Translations under genes and position numbers: made by a program
The notes under the pieces: model-generated
What the model saw: only the letters and a program-made list of their open reading frames with translations
Told to the model about the DNA's origin: nothing
The model's database searches: none
In this document: positions 7,945 to 17,308 of the stretch, one piece after another
Layout: every line of letters begins with the position of its first letter
Position numbering within the stretch: the first letter of the stretch is position 1
Source: Pandoraea oxalativorans
GTDB lineage: Bacteria > Pseudomonadota > Gammaproteobacteria > Burkholderiales > Burkholderiaceae
Direction: 5' to 3'
Length of the DNA stretch: 64,000 nt
Assembly: GCF_000972785.3 (NCBI RefSeq)
Contig: NZ_CP011253.3
Coordinates: forward strand, 4,278,001 to 4,342,000

Positions 7945-9435
7945 TCAGAAACGCGTTTCGCGTGCGGCACGCAGGAAGTTGTCCAGCACCGGCGTGCAAT
8001 CGAGAAACTCCGGACCGCCTGCGCGGTGGAATTCCGGGTGCCACTGCAAGCCCATCACGAACGGTGCCTTGCGGTAGCGAATCGCCTCCACCACACCGTC
8101 CTCCGCACACACCGCCTCCACGCTCAAATCGCGCCCCAGCGTCTTGACCGACTGGTGGTGAATCGAGTTGACGATGGGCACATCGACCGGCGCCAGCATC
8201 TGCGCGAGCGACGAACCTTCCGGGAAGGTCAGCGTGTGACGATTGTGCTCGTACGTTTCCGTGACGTGCGGGATCGCTACGGGCAAATCCGTCGCAATGT
8301 CCTGATGCAACGTGCCGCCGAACGCCACGTTGATCAGTTGGCAGCCACGGCAGACGCCGAGAATCGGCTTGCCCTGCTCGACAAACTCATGGAGCAACTC
8401 GAGTTCGTACATGTCGCGCATGCGGTCGCCCTGCCATTCGTGACGCGTCGCCACTTCCGAATAGGTGAGCGGCGAGACGTCCGCCCCGCCCTGCAAGACC
8501 AGCCCGTCGAGGTGCTTCGCGTAATCGTGCAGACGAATGTGGCTCGGGTGAAGCAAGCCTTGCGTGTCCACCGTCGGAATCATGAAGACGAGCACATCGC
8601 GCGACATCACCCAGTGCGCAATCGACTCTTCGAGGTATTGCAGCGTTTTGCTGCGCAATCCCTTCGAACCCGGCTCCGGATGGAAGATACGTGCCGAGAT
8701 ACCGATCTTCAGCGTGCGTTGCGTGATGCGCTGACCGGCGCGGTCGTACCAGGCGCGAAAGCGCGCGGACATGATCCGGCGCAGGACCGACCACGGCGAG
8801 TCCCCCGCCTGCAAGTACGACGGCTGACCGCCCATCGACGCCGGACTGCCCGGACGCGGCCCGGTCGCGCCGAACGACGGCTGATGCGGCGGCTCACCAC
8901 CGCCTGCACCGCCACCCGCGCCACCAGTAGCACCTGCCCCGGTTTCGCCGATGTTGCCCCCGGCACTCCCCACACCGGCTGCCTTCACGTCGTCGCCGGA
9001 TTTTGGAACGGGTGAGCCGATCGGATTGCGGTCGGACGCCACCTCAGCGGCCGACGCAGGCGCGGCGGGCCTGGCCGCTGGCGCGCCGGACGCGGGCGTC
9101 TCGGCCTTCGAATCGTCCGATCCATCCGCGCGCGTGGCGCTGGCCGCCTCGGAAGGCGGTGCAGGACGTGTCAGCGTGTCGGGATTAGGCGGCATGTCGC
9201 CGGAACCTTCGGCGGTACCGGCCACCGGCTTTCCCGTGGGACGCGGCGTCGCAGGCGACGCGGGCTCCACGTACTCGGACGAACGCGTCGCAGGCGAGTC
9301 CGCAGGTGAGTCGCTGTGTTTTGCGGATTCGTGTGCCGGTGCGGCCGGGACCGTCGGCGAGGTTGCGCTCTTACTCGTATCGGATTCGGGCTTGGACGGC
9401 TGCTGCGGCGATTTCGGATCTTGAGCGTCGGTCAT
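7945..9435 (-). CDS. Class I glutamine-amidotransferase-like hydrolase (PuuD-type) with long disordered N-terminus
   Basis: The C-terminal domain (about 242-496) belongs to the gamma-glutamyl-GABA hydrolase family of class I amidotransferases. It carries the nucleophile Cys362 in GVCRGCQLIN and the His/Glu pair in QWHPE (466-468). Family members cleave gamma-glutamyl amides in putrescine breakdown or related pathways. Residues 1-215 are Pro/Ala/Ser/Gly-rich and probably disordered, ending in a glycine tract near 170-180. No strong ribosome site precedes the start at 9435. Met201 is a possible alternative start giving a protein close to normal family size, but the upstream part keeps an open coding-like frame. 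No polyamine genes are adjacent. Confidence 0.87.
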   Translation of the reverse strand: MTDAQDPKSPQQPSKPESDTSKSATSPTVPAAPAHESAKHSDSPADSPATRSSEYVEPASPATPRPTGKPVAGTAEGSGDMPPNPDTLTRPAPPSEAASATRADGSDDSKAETPASGAPAARPAAPASAAEVASDRNPIGSPVPKSGDDVKAAGVGSAGGNIGETGAGATGGAGGGAGGGEPPHQPSFGATGPRPGSPASMGGQPSYLQAGDSPWSVLRRIMSARFRAWYDRAGQRITQRTLKIGISARIFHPEPGSKGLRSKTLQYLEESIAHWVMSRDVLVFMIPTVDTQGLLHPSHIRLHDYAKHLDGLVLQGGADVSPLTYSEVATRHEWQGDRMRDMYELELLHEFVEQGKPILGVCRGCQLINVAFGGTLHQDIATDLPVAIPHVTETYEHNRHTLTFPEGSSLAQMLAPVDVPIVNSIHHQSVKTLGRDLSVEAVCAEDGVVEAIRYRKAPFVMGLQWHPEFHRAGGPEFLDCTPVLDNFLRAARETRF

Positions 9436-9859
9436 GATGGCGTTTGGATGCGTCCGAAAAAAGAGGGACGAAAGGGGAAAGTAGGATTGACCACGTCGGC
9501 CCGGGAATTATCCCGCCGCCACAATCCCGCCGCAACCGCTATCCCGGACGCCCCTCCTTTTTGCAGGCCTCGCGACGACAGCCCCGCCATTGCCCCCCTC
9601 CCCTGCTTTCCCGCACCGATGAAACCGTCCTGGCCGGGCGATGTCTTAGTTCATTGTTACGCATGGAATGCATGCCGGCGGCGGTGAAGCACGGCGGCGC
9701 GCAGCAAGCCGATTGCGTATAATCGAGACAAATTGCACGATATTAGATAGGCATTGAACGACGTTCGTGTCGATTGAGTGTAATCGTGTTTCAGCGTCCA
9801 ACGTTACCCGGCCCTGACCGGGGCTTACCGGCGGACGCATTGGTACCAGGAGTCTGCAA
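9436..9859. other. 424-bp intergenic region between divergent genes
   Basis: This gap separates the amidotransferase-like gene from the DUF1232 gene. It contains a perfect TATAAT at 9718-9723 on the plus strand, without a recognisable -35, and a small palindrome GAACG-A-CGTTC near 9757-9767. Both could belong to the DUF1232 promoter. I see no small gene. Confidence 0.5.
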
Positions 9860-10141
9860 GTGAAGCGTTTTCTTCGACTGTGGCAAATCGCCCGCCATGA
9901 TTTCCGCGTGCTCTGGCATGCGGCCCGTGACCCGCGCCGTCCGCGCTGGCTGTTGCCTGTTGTGGTGTTGCTCGCGGTCTATCTGCTCAGCCCCATCGAT
10001 CTGATCCCGGATTTCGTGCCGGTGTTCGGTTTGCTCGACGACGTGGTCGTGATCGGCACGGTGGTCCACTGGCTCATCAAGCGCCTGCCGGTCGATGTGC
10101 GCGAGGACGCGCGCGCGCATGTGTTCACTCAGCGGGCCTGA
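9860..10141 (+). CDS. DUF1232 (YkvA-like) small membrane protein
   Basis: A 93-residue protein of the DUF1232 family. The diagnostic segment YLLSPIDLIPDFVPVFGLLDD spans about residues 47-67, in and after a hydrophobic stretch starting at LLPVVVLLAV. The start is GTG at 9860, chosen because CAGGAG lies 7 bases upstream and gives the family N-terminus MKRFLRLW. The function of the family is not established; members are small inner-membrane proteins. It is monocistronic, with a shared bidirectional terminator downstream. Confidence 0.9.
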   Translation: MKRFLRLWQIARHDFRVLWHAARDPRRPRWLLPVVVLLAVYLLSPIDLIPDFVPVFGLLDDVVVIGTVVHWLIKRLPVDVREDARAHVFTQRA

Positions 10142-10195
10142 CATGCGCTGACGGGGCGCTGTCGGGTGCTTGCGGGCGGGTAATTGCAGGAAACG

Positions 10196-10221
10196 AAAAA
10201 GGACGCCGAGGCGTCCTTTTT
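10196..10221. terminator. Bidirectional intrinsic terminator
   Basis: AAAAAGGACGC pairs with GCGTCCTTTTT around a CGAG loop. The A-run and T-run make it functional in both directions. It sits between the convergent DUF1232 gene and the quinone oxidoreductase gene and would end both. Confidence 0.92.
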
Positions 10222-10261
10222 CATTGGCGTCGCGCAAACCGTGCAAACGCGCGCGAGTGGC

Positions 10262-11236
10262 TCAGGGCATTAGCAACGTCGACCCGGTGGTCTTGCGCGC
10301 TTCGAGATCGCGATGCGCCTGTGCAACGTCGGCCAGCGCGTAACGCTGATTGACCTCGATCCTGACCGTGCCCTTGCCGACGACATCGAACAACTCGTTG
10401 GCCGTGGCGTCCAGATCGGCGCGCTTGGCGGTGTAGTTGAACAGCGTGGGACGCGTGAAGAACAACGAGCCGCGCGACACCAGATCCGCCGTGTTGATTT
10501 GCGTGACGGGGCCGGACGCGTTACCGAAGCTCACCATCGTGCCCAGCGGACGCAGGCAGTCGAGCGACCCGATGAAGGTGTCTTTACCGATGGAGTCGTA
10601 CACGACCGGCACACCTTCGCCCCCCGTAATGTCCTTCACGCGCTCGACGAAGTTCTCGCGGGTGTAGACAATCGGGTGATCGCAGCCGTGCTGACGCACC
10701 AGCGCGGCCTTCTCGTCCGAGCCGACGGTGCCGATCACGGTCGCGCCCAGCGCCTTCGCCCACTGACACACGATCAGCCCCACGCCACCGGCGGCGGCGT
10801 GAATCAGGATGGTGTCCCCGGCCTTGACCGGATACGTGCGACGCAGCAGGTACTGCGCCGTCATGCCTTGCAGCATCATGGCCGCAGCCTGATCGTCGCT
10901 GATGTTGTCGGGCAAGCGTACCAGCGGTGCGGCGGGCATCACGCGCGCCTGCGAGTAAGCCCCGCAAGGACGGCTCGCGTAGGCCACGCGGTCGCCGGGC
11001 TTCACATGCGTCACGCCCTCGCCCACCGCCTCGACCACACCGGCAGCTTCCATACCGAGACCGGCAGGCAGCGGCTGCGGATACAACCCGGTGCGGAAAT
11101 AAACGTCGATGTAGTTCAGCCCGACGGCGTTATGGCGCACGCGCGCCTCGCCCGGACCCGGTTCTCCGACTTCGACATCGACCCACTTCATCACTTCGGG
11201 ACCGCCGTTCTGTTCGATGCGGATGGCTTTCGTCAT
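10262..11236 (-). CDS. NADPH:quinone oxidoreductase (zinc-free MDR family)
   Basis: A 324-residue medium-chain reductase of the quinone oxidoreductase type, which reduces quinones or similar enones with NADPH in the cytosol. The N-terminal GroES-like catalytic domain lacks the cysteine cluster of the structural zinc site. The Rossmann domain has the AAGGVGLIVCQWAKALGATVIGTV nucleotide-binding stretch (about 148-171). The length matches E. coli QorA. A GAGGAAG ribosome site lies about 8 bases before the ATG. mgsA follows upstream on the same strand with a 58-bp gap, so the two may be cotranscribed; both deal with reactive carbonyls. Confidence 0.93.
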   Translation of the reverse strand: MTKAIRIEQNGGPEVMKWVDVEVGEPGPGEARVRHNAVGLNYIDVYFRTGLYPQPLPAGLGMEAAGVVEAVGEGVTHVKPGDRVAYASRPCGAYSQARVMPAAPLVRLPDNISDDQAAAMMLQGMTAQYLLRRTYPVKAGDTILIHAAAGGVGLIVCQWAKALGATVIGTVGSDEKAALVRQHGCDHPIVYTRENFVERVKDITGGEGVPVVYDSIGKDTFIGSLDCLRPLGTMVSFGNASGPVTQINTADLVSRGSLFFTRPTLFNYTAKRADLDATANELFDVVGKGTVRIEVNQRYALADVAQAHRDLEARKTTGSTLLMP

Positions 11237-11294
11237 GGTCGTCTTCCTCGCTCCTTTCTGTCAGTTGAGTATCTTGGCGCAGCGTTGCCGACGA

Positions 11295-11708
11295 TCACGC
11301 CACGGGTTGGGCGGCCAGTCGCACGATCAGTTGTTCGAGCAGCAGACGCGCCGTCGAACTGTTCGTCGCGCACGGGACGTTGTGCACGTCGCAAGCGCGC
11401 ACCAATGCGTTGATGTCGGGTTCGTGGGGCTGCGGCGTCATGGGGTCGCGCAGGAACAGCACCATGTCCACGCGCCCCTCGGCCAGTTGCGCGCCGATCT
11501 GCAAGTCGCCACCGTGCGGGCCGGAGAGCATGCGCTCGACGTCCAGACCGAGTTCCGTGGCGATGCGCCCGCCCGTCGTGCCCGTCGCGACGAGTTGGCA
11601 CTGACGCAGCACCTCGACGTAATCGCGTGCGAGCGCGAGGATCTCGTCCTTCTTCTTGTCGTGCGCGATCAGCGCAATTCTTACCTTGGGTACCGTCGAA
11701 ACCGTCAT
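11295..11708 (-). CDS. mgsA: Methylglyoxal synthase
   Basis: A 137-residue cytosolic enzyme converting dihydroxyacetone phosphate to methylglyoxal and phosphate, a bypass that relieves sugar-phosphate stress. It shows the family motifs [10 protein letters not shown] near the N-terminus, [11 protein letters not shown] with the catalytic aspartate, LFLRDPM, and [22 protein letters not shown], which includes the phosphate and substrate contacts. The length agrees with bacterial MgsA (about 130-150). It lies between an SDR gene and quinone oxidoreductase, all on the minus strand, and the three may form one transcript. E. coli MgsA is inhibited by phosphate; whether this one is cannot be seen. Confidence 0.96.
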   Translation of the reverse strand: MTVSTVPKVRIALIAHDKKKDEILALARDYVEVLRQCQLVATGTTGGRIATELGLDVERMLSGPHGGDLQIGAQLAEGRVDMVLFLRDPMTPQPHEPDINALVRACDVHNVPCATNSSTARLLLEQLIVRLAAQPVA

Positions 11709-11772
11709 GAATGCGAGTCCTGAGTGCAGATGAGTGCAGTGAGTCCGATAGAGGGATGCGCCGTGGCGCGGC

Positions 11773-12552
11773 TCAGAACGTGCCAGGGTAAGCCCCGCCG
11801 TCGATCAGCACGTTCTGTCCGGCGATATAGCCCGCATGCGCACTGCACAGGAAGGCGCAGGTCGCGCCGAACTCCTCGGGCTGGCCGAAGCGTCGCGCCG
11901 GAACCGCCGCAGCGCGCTTGCTGCGCGTGTCCGCGACGCTCTGACCGTTCTTGGCCGCCGACGCCTCCAGCGTCGCCGTCAGACGATCGGTGTCGAACGC
12001 GCCCGGCAGCAGATTGTTGATGGTGACGTTGTGCGACACGGTGGTGCGCGCCAGTCCGGCGACAAAGCCGGTCAGCCCGGAGCGCGCTCCGTTGGACAGC
12101 CCGAGAATGTCGATGGGTGCTTTCACGGCGGACGATGTGATGTTCACGATGCGCCCGAAGCCCCGCGCAATCATGCCGTCGACCGTGGCCTTGATCAGTT
12201 CGATGGGCGTGAGCATGTTGGCGTCGAGTGCGCGAATCCAGTCGTCGCGCTGCCAGTCGCGGAAGTCGCCCGGGGGCGGACCGCCCGCGTTCGTCACAAG
12301 GATGTCGGGCTGCGGGCAGGCAGCGAGCGCCTGCGCACGGCCTTGCTGCGTGGTGATGTCGCAGGCCACCGCGGTCACGTTCACGCCCGTGGCCGCACGG
12401 ATGTCGGCAGCGGTGGCGTTCAGCGCGTCGGCCGTGCGCGCGACGATCACGACATTGACACCAGCTTCGGCCAGCGCCTGTGCGCAAGCGCGTCCCAGCC
12501 CCTTGCTCGCGCCGCACACCAGCGCGGTGCGGCCCTTGATTCCCAGATCCAT
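11773..12552 (-). CDS. SDR family oxidoreductase
   Basis: A 259-residue short-chain dehydrogenase. The cofactor motif is [13 protein letters not shown] near the N-terminus (TGxxxGxG with Cys for Thr), NAGG follows near 90, and the end [15 protein letters not shown] is typical. At the expected active-site tyrosine the sequence reads [15 protein letters not shown]; the canonical YxxxK is not apparent, with Ser/Asn at the equivalent positions. This points to a divergent SDR subgroup or altered catalysis. GAAGG precedes the ATG at good spacing. It is upstream of mgsA on the same strand. The substrate is unknown. Confidence 0.85.
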   Translation of the reverse strand: MDLGIKGRTALVCGASKGLGRACAQALAEAGVNVVIVARTADALNATAADIRAATGVNVTAVACDITTQQGRAQALAACPQPDILVTNAGGPPPGDFRDWQRDDWIRALDANMLTPIELIKATVDGMIARGFGRIVNITSSAVKAPIDILGLSNGARSGLTGFVAGLARTTVSHNVTINNLLPGAFDTDRLTATLEASAAKNGQSVADTRSKRAAAVPARRFGQPEEFGATCAFLCSAHAGYIAGQNVLIDGGAYPGTF

Positions 12553-12861
12553 GTTCTGCCTTCAAGACAAGTGATGCGTTGGTCGTTGGCCGCTTTTCAG
12601 CGTCTTGCAGCCGTCTTGCAGCGATTCTAAGGGAATCGCAGGAACGCTGCTGTGACGTCGCGTCCGGTCCGGGGCGGCGCCTTCGGCGAATCGCCATCGG
12701 AATTCAGCCCGGATTCGGGAGAGTATTTCGAGTGGCATTTCGGGCAGACCGGATCGAAACCCGGACCGGCATCGTCTGCATCGGCTAAAATCGCCGCCAT
12801 GCGACGCCGACCGGGTCATACCGACCCGGCGATCCGGCGGCCCAGCCCCAAATTGCCTGCC
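12553..12861. other. 309-bp intergenic region upstream of upp
   Basis: This gap separates the divergent SDR and upp genes and should hold both promoters. TAAAAT near 12787 is a possible -10 for upp, with no clear -35. The upp reading frame is open back to 12652, but those residues are not conserved-looking. No other element is recognised. Confidence 0.45.
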
Positions 12862-13512
12862 ATGAAACAAGACACCCGATTCCCGAACCTCTTCATCTGC
12901 GATCACCCGCTGATCCAGCACAAGCTTTCGCACATGCGCGACAAGGAAACGTCGACGCGCACGTTCCGCGGTCTGCTGCGCGAGATCACGTTACTCATGG
13001 GTTATGAGATCACGCGCGACCTGCCGCTCACGACCGAGCGCATCGACACGCCGATGGTCGAGATGGACGCCCCGGTCATCGCGGGCAAGAAGCTCGCCAT
13101 CGTGCCCGTGCTGCGCGCCGGTGTCGGCATGAGCGACGGACTGCTCGATCTGGTGCCGTCCGCACGCGTCGGCCATATCGGCGTGTATCGCGACGAGCAG
13201 CATCGTCCGGTCGAGTATCTCGTGCGCCTGCCCGACGTGGCCGACCGACGCTTCATCCTGTGCGATCCGATGGTCGCGACCGGTTACTCGGCCGTGCATG
13301 CCGTCGACGTGCTCATCAAGCGCGGCGTCACGCCCGAGAACATTGCATTCCTCGCGCTCGTGGCCGCGCCCGAAGGCGTGAAGGTGCTGTTCGACGCGCA
13401 TCCGGGCGTGAAGCTCTACGTCGCCTCGCTCGACGAGCGTCTGGACGACCACGCATACATCATTCCGGGGCTCGGCGACGCAGGCGACCGCCTGTTCGGC
13501 ACCAAGAACTGA
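12862..13512 (+). CDS. upp: Uracil phosphoribosyltransferase
   Basis: A 216-residue pyrimidine-salvage enzyme that makes UMP from uracil and PRPP. The start [22 protein letters not shown] matches family N-termini; the frame is open 70 codons further upstream but that part is not UPRT-like. The body has [15 protein letters not shown], the PRPP loop [14 protein letters not shown], and the C-terminal uracil-binding region [16 protein letters not shown]. The PRPP loop has Tyr where many UPRTs have Gly (ATGGSA). It stands alone, divergent from an SDR gene, and is followed by its own terminator. Confidence 0.97.
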   Translation: MKQDTRFPNLFICDHPLIQHKLSHMRDKETSTRTFRGLLREITLLMGYEITRDLPLTTERIDTPMVEMDAPVIAGKKLAIVPVLRAGVGMSDGLLDLVPSARVGHIGVYRDEQHRPVEYLVRLPDVADRRFILCDPMVATGYSAVHAVDVLIKRGVTPENIAFLALVAAPEGVKVLFDAHPGVKLYVASLDERLDDHAYIIPGLGDAGDRLFGTKN

Positions 13513-13539
13513 TGATGCGATGAAACGATGAAGCGATGA

Positions 13540-13567
13540 GAAAGCCCCGGTCCTGCCGGGGCTTTTG
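13540..13567 (+). terminator. Intrinsic terminator after upp
   Basis: AAAGCCCCGG pairs with CCGGGGCTTTT around a TCCTG loop. It lies between convergent genes (upp and the EamA transporter), and the A-rich and T-rich flanks may let it act in both directions. Confidence 0.92.
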
Positions 13568-13598
13568 CTTTTGGAGGACGCGCCGTGCTGCACCTACC

Positions 13599-14516
13599 TC
13601 ATGCCGCCTTGCGTCGCGTAGCCATCGCCACGCCGACGGCCGCTAGCACCATTCCCGCCCAGGCCAACGGCGGCATATGTTCCCCGACCATCAGCCACGC
13701 CGCGAGCGCCGCCGAGGGCGGCACGAGGAAGAACAGCGCCGACACACGCGACGCCTCGCCGCGCCGGATCATCGCCAGCAGCAACGAAATCGCGATGATC
13801 GAGTTGCCGATCACCAGGTAGACGAGCGTCAGGCCGAGTTGCCAAGTCCACGCGACGTGCATCGGTTCGAGCCACCACGCGAGCGGCAGCGTCGCCGCGA
13901 ACCCGACGAAGTACTGCACCAGATTCGAGGTCACCGGGTGCTGGCCCACACCGAAGCGCTTTTCGTAGAGCGTGCCGCACGTAATCGCGCCGAGGGCCAC
14001 GAACGTCAATAGCAACCCGACGGCCGACGTCGCCTCCACCGCCGAGCGCGCCACGATCACCAGCGCCGCCCCCGCCAGTCCCAGACCGAGGCCAATCCAG
14101 TTCAGCCCGCTCACGCGCTCGCCCACCAGATGCGGCACCGCCAGCGCCACGAGAATCGGTTGCAGCGACGTGATCAGCGCCACGCTGCCCGCCGACACGC
14201 CGAGTCGCAGCGCCAGATACGTCATACTGAAATAAAGCGCCTGAATCAGCAGGCCGATGACGATGAGATGACCCCATGCCGCCGCCGTCTTCGGCAAGGG
14301 CGGGCGCATGACGACCGCCAGCGGCGCCAGCACCACGAGCACCAGCCCGTAACGCAACGCCAGGAAGGTCAGCGGGTCGGCATACGCCAGACCGATCTTG
14401 GCGACGGTGAAACCGACGGACCACAGGAACAGGAAGATGAGCGGTGCAGCGCGCAGCCACAAGGGATCGTGTGCGACACCGGTTCGCACCGGCTCCAGCG
14501 AGGATTTGAGGGACAT
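13599..14516 (-). CDS. EamA/DMT-family transporter
   Basis: A 305-residue inner-membrane protein with about ten hydrophobic helices arranged as two EamA repeats (roughly 15-150 and 160-300). The start of the first repeat reads PLIFLFLWSVGFTVAKIGLAYADPLTFLALRYGL, the signature of the drug/metabolite transporter superfamily. Members export metabolites or amino acids; the substrate here is unknown. No strong ribosome site precedes the ATG. It converges with upp and is followed upstream on the same strand by nothing closer than the HerA-like gene, so it is probably its own unit. Confidence 0.92.
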   Translation of the reverse strand: MSLKSSLEPVRTGVAHDPLWLRAAPLIFLFLWSVGFTVAKIGLAYADPLTFLALRYGLVLVVLAPLAVVMRPPLPKTAAAWGHLIVIGLLIQALYFSMTYLALRLGVSAGSVALITSLQPILVALAVPHLVGERVSGLNWIGLGLGLAGAALVIVARSAVEATSAVGLLLTFVALGAITCGTLYEKRFGVGQHPVTSNLVQYFVGFAATLPLAWWLEPMHVAWTWQLGLTLVYLVIGNSIIAISLLLAMIRRGEASRVSALFFLVPPSAALAAWLMVGEHMPPLAWAGMVLAAVGVAMATRRKAA

Positions 14517-14638
14517 CGGCGAGTGAGCGACCTTTTATTGTTTGACGGGAGCAGGATCTGCAACACGGGCAAAGAAGACGCGAGAAGCAAGTGAACGCGG
14601 GCGCGCGCTGCACGCCCGTATCCGCGTCAGTATCCGCC

Positions 14639-16279
14639 TTACCGGCGCTTGTTGCCGCCCAGGATGCTTCCCAGCACGCCGCGCACGATTTCGCGACCGA
14701 GCTGACTGCCGACGGTGCGCATCGTGCTTTTGACCATCGCTTCGACGGGCGAATCCTTGCTGCGCGAGCCGCTACCGCCCAGCAGGCCGCCGAGGGAATC
14801 GAGCCAGCCGCCACCGCTACCCGCACCACCGGCCCCGGCGGGTGCACCGCCCGCTGGCGCAGGCGTGCCGTCCGGCTGCCGCTCCTGTGTGCGCCCCACC
14901 AGCTTCTCGTACGCCGACTCGCGGTCGACGGCTTTCTCGTACACGCCTGCGACGAGCGAGCCCGCCATCAGCGCCGTGCGCTCCTGCGGCGTGATCGGCC
15001 CGATACGCGACGCCGGCGGCGCGATGTAGGCGCGCTCCGTGATGGCCGGACGCCCCTTTTCGTCGAGCAGCGACACCAAGGCCTCACCGACGCCCAGTTC
15101 GCCGATCACCGTCTCGATGTCCAGCGACGGGTTAGCGCGCATCGTCTGCGCCGCGACCTTCACCGCCTTCTGATCGCGCGGCGAATAGGCGCGCAACGCG
15201 TGCTGCACGCGGTTGCCCAACTGGCCGAGCACCGTGTCCGGCACGTCGACCGGGTTCTGCGTCACGAAGTACACGCCGACGCCCTTCGAACGAATCAACC
15301 GGACCATCTGCTCGATGCGTTCGAGCAAGAGCTTTGGCGCTTCGTTGAACAGCAGATGCGCCTCGTCGAAGAAGAAGACGAGCTTGGGTTTATCGGGATC
15401 GCCCACTTCCGGCAGGCGCTCGAACAGCTCCGCGAGCAGCCACAACAGGAACGTGGCGTAGATGCGCGGGGCGGCCAGCAGCTTGTCTGCCGCGAGAATG
15501 TTGACGATGCCGCGGCCCTGCGCGTCGGTCTGCATAAAGTCTTCGATGTTGAGCATTGGCTCGCCGAAGAACTTGTCCGCACCCTGTTGCTCCAGCGTGA
15601 GCAGCCCGCGCTGGATCGCCCCGACCGAGGCGGCCGAGATATTGCCGTACTGCGTGGTGAAGTTCGACGCGTTGTCGCCCACATGCTGAAGCATGGCGCG
15701 CAGGTCCTTGCTGTCGAGCAGCAACAGGCCGTTGTCGTCGGCGATCTTGAAGACGAGATTGAGCACACCGGTCTGCGTCTCGTTCAGGCCCAGCAGGCGA
15801 GAGAGCAGGAGCGGCCCCAAATCGGAGATGGTGGCGCGCACGGGGTGGCCCTGCTCGCCGAAGACGTCCCACAGCGTGGCGGGGCTGCCGTGCCAGTCGG
15901 GGGTGTCGAAGCCGAGGTTGGCGATGCGCTCCTTGAGCTTGGGTGTCTCGACGCCGGGCTGCGTGATCCCCGTCAGGTCGCCTTTGACGTCCGCCAGGAA
16001 GACGGGCACGCCAATGTCCGAAAATGCCTGGGCGATCACTTGCAGGGTGACGGTCTTGCCAGTGCCGGTCGCGCCGGTGATGAGCCCGTGGCGGTTGCCC
16101 ATCGCGGGCAGCAGGCCAAGCAGGTGCTGGGCGTTGCGCGCGATCACCATCCCCTCATCGGGACCATGAGCGGATGCTTGAGCGGAACCCGTTGAAGCAG
16201 TCGATGTTGCGGCCGGAGAGACGGGAGCGGCGGGGGTCGCGGTGGACGACGCTTGCGACGGCACGGGCTTCTTGGGCAT
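14639..16279 (-). CDS. HerA-like ATPase (DUF853 / YjgR family)
   Basis: A 546-residue P-loop ATPase of the HerA-FtsK superfamily. After about 45 Ala/Ser/Thr-rich residues comes [17 protein letters not shown] (Walker A), then [11 protein letters not shown], and [13 protein letters not shown] (Walker B). The C-terminus has a glycine-rich linker and ends [12 protein letters not shown]. The open frame continues upstream to 16507, but MPKKPVPS at 16279 is preceded by AGAGG at good spacing and is the likely start. YjgR-type proteins are widely conserved with no settled role; DNA or protein translocation is proposed from the family. No nuclease partner (NurA) is adjacent, so I do not call it a defence gene. 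Confidence 0.9.
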   Translation of the reverse strand: MPKKPVPSQASSTATPAAPVSPAATSTASTGSAQASAHGPDEGMVIARNAQHLLGLLPAMGNRHGLITGATGTGKTVTLQVIAQAFSDIGVPVFLADVKGDLTGITQPGVETPKLKERIANLGFDTPDWHGSPATLWDVFGEQGHPVRATISDLGPLLLSRLLGLNETQTGVLNLVFKIADDNGLLLLDSKDLRAMLQHVGDNASNFTTQYGNISAASVGAIQRGLLTLEQQGADKFFGEPMLNIEDFMQTDAQGRGIVNILAADKLLAAPRIYATFLLWLLAELFERLPEVGDPDKPKLVFFFDEAHLLFNEAPKLLLERIEQMVRLIRSKGVGVYFVTQNPVDVPDTVLGQLGNRVQHALRAYSPRDQKAVKVAAQTMRANPSLDIETVIGELGVGEALVSLLDEKGRPAITERAYIAPPASRIGPITPQERTALMAGSLVAGVYEKAVDRESAYEKLVGRTQERQPDGTPAPAGGAPAGAGGAGSGGGWLDSLGGLLGGSGSRSKDSPVEAMVKSTMRTVGSQLGREIVRGVLGSILGGNKRR

Positions 16280-16580
16280 GAGCGACCTCTGTGGTAGACG
16301 CGGCGTGGCTCGTGACACGGCGCAGCAAACACCCGTGGCACGGTGCGGCGGCATGATAAAATTGCCTCCGATTATAGCGGCACAGGTGGCCGCTCGGACT
16401 GCACCGCCCCGAAATGCCCCACGCGACCGACAGGCTCCGTGCGAGGCGACGGGGCGGCGAGGCAATCGGCGCCCGCGACCCCACGGTGGCGGGCGCTCCC
16501 GTTTCAACGGTTGGCCGCGCCGGACTGCGCAGGCCGGCAGAGCATACTTCGCCGCTCAGCGCGGCACGACGGAGAAATTC
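16280..16580. other. 301-bp intergenic region upstream of yebC
   Basis: This region lies between the divergent HerA-like gene and yebC. A TAAAAT/TATAG-like AT-rich stretch near 16356-16377 is the most probable promoter area for yebC. The yebC frame is open through it, but GC-rich composition explains that. Nothing else is recognised. Confidence 0.45.
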
Positions 16581-17306
16581 ATGGCGGGTCATAGCAAATG
16601 GGCCAACATCAAGCACAAGAAGGCTGCGGCAGATGCCAAGCGCGGTAAAGTCTGGACACGTCTGATCAAGGAAATCACGGTCGCAGCCCGCCTGGGCGGC
16701 GGTGACGCCGACAGCAACCCGCGCCTGCGCCTGGCCGTCGAGAAGGCTGCCGACGCGAACATGCCCAAGGACAACGTCAAGCGCGCGATCGATCGCGGCG
16801 TGGGCGGTCTGGACGGCGCGAACTACGAAGAAATCCGCTACGAAGGCTATGGCATCAACGGCGCGGCCGTGATCGTCGACACCATGACGGACAACCGTGT
16901 GCGTACGGTGGCCGAAGTGCGTCACGCCTTCTCGAAGTTCGGCGGCAACATGGGCACCGACGGCTCGGTCGCATTCCTCTTCACGCACTGCGGTCAGTTC
17001 CTGTTCTCGCCGGAAACCCCGGAAGACACGCTCATGGAAGTGGCGCTCGACGCCGGTGCGGACGACGTCATCACCAATGAAGACGGCAGCTTCGAAGTGG
17101 TTTGCCCGCCCAACGACTTCCAGTCCGTCAAGGACAAGCTCGAAGCCGCAGGCCTGAAGGCAGAAGTCGCCGAAGTGACGATGAAGCCGCAAACCGAAGT
17201 GGAATTCACCGGCGACGACGCCGTGAAGATGCAAAAGCTGCTCGACGCGCTCGAAAACCTCGACGACGTGCAGGAAGTGTTCACCAACGCCGTCATCGGG
17301 GAATAA
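16581..17306 (+). CDS. yebC: YebC/PmpR-family transcriptional/translation factor
   Basis: A 241-residue member of the TACO1/YebC family. The opening [23 protein letters not shown] is diagnostic, followed by FTKLIKEI-like and [10 protein letters not shown] motifs and the conserved [18 protein letters not shown]. Family members act as DNA-binding regulators in some bacteria and as factors easing ribosome stalling in others, so the role here is open. GGAG lies 7 bases before the ATG. purD starts two bases after the stop, so the two are one operon. The frame is open far upstream, but only the 16581 start gives the family N-terminus. Confidence 0.96.
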   Translation: MAGHSKWANIKHKKAAADAKRGKVWTRLIKEITVAARLGGGDADSNPRLRLAVEKAADANMPKDNVKRAIDRGVGGLDGANYEEIRYEGYGINGAAVIVDTMTDNRVRTVAEVRHAFSKFGGNMGTDGSVAFLFTHCGQFLFSPETPEDTLMEVALDAGADDVITNEDGSFEVVCPPNDFQSVKDKLEAAGLKAEVAEVTMKPQTEVEFTGDDAVKMQKLLDALENLDDVQEVFTNAVIGE

Positions 17307-17308
17307 GT

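Noticed and set aside
14591..16195. 534-codon open frame opposite the HerA-like gene
   Set aside because: Arg/His/Gln-rich shadow with no domain; the minus-strand ATPase has clear Walker motifs.
14639..16279. HerA-like ATPase considered as part of a phage-defence system
   Set aside because: No NurA, SIR2 or other effector gene is adjacent, and YjgR-type proteins are widespread housekeeping genes.
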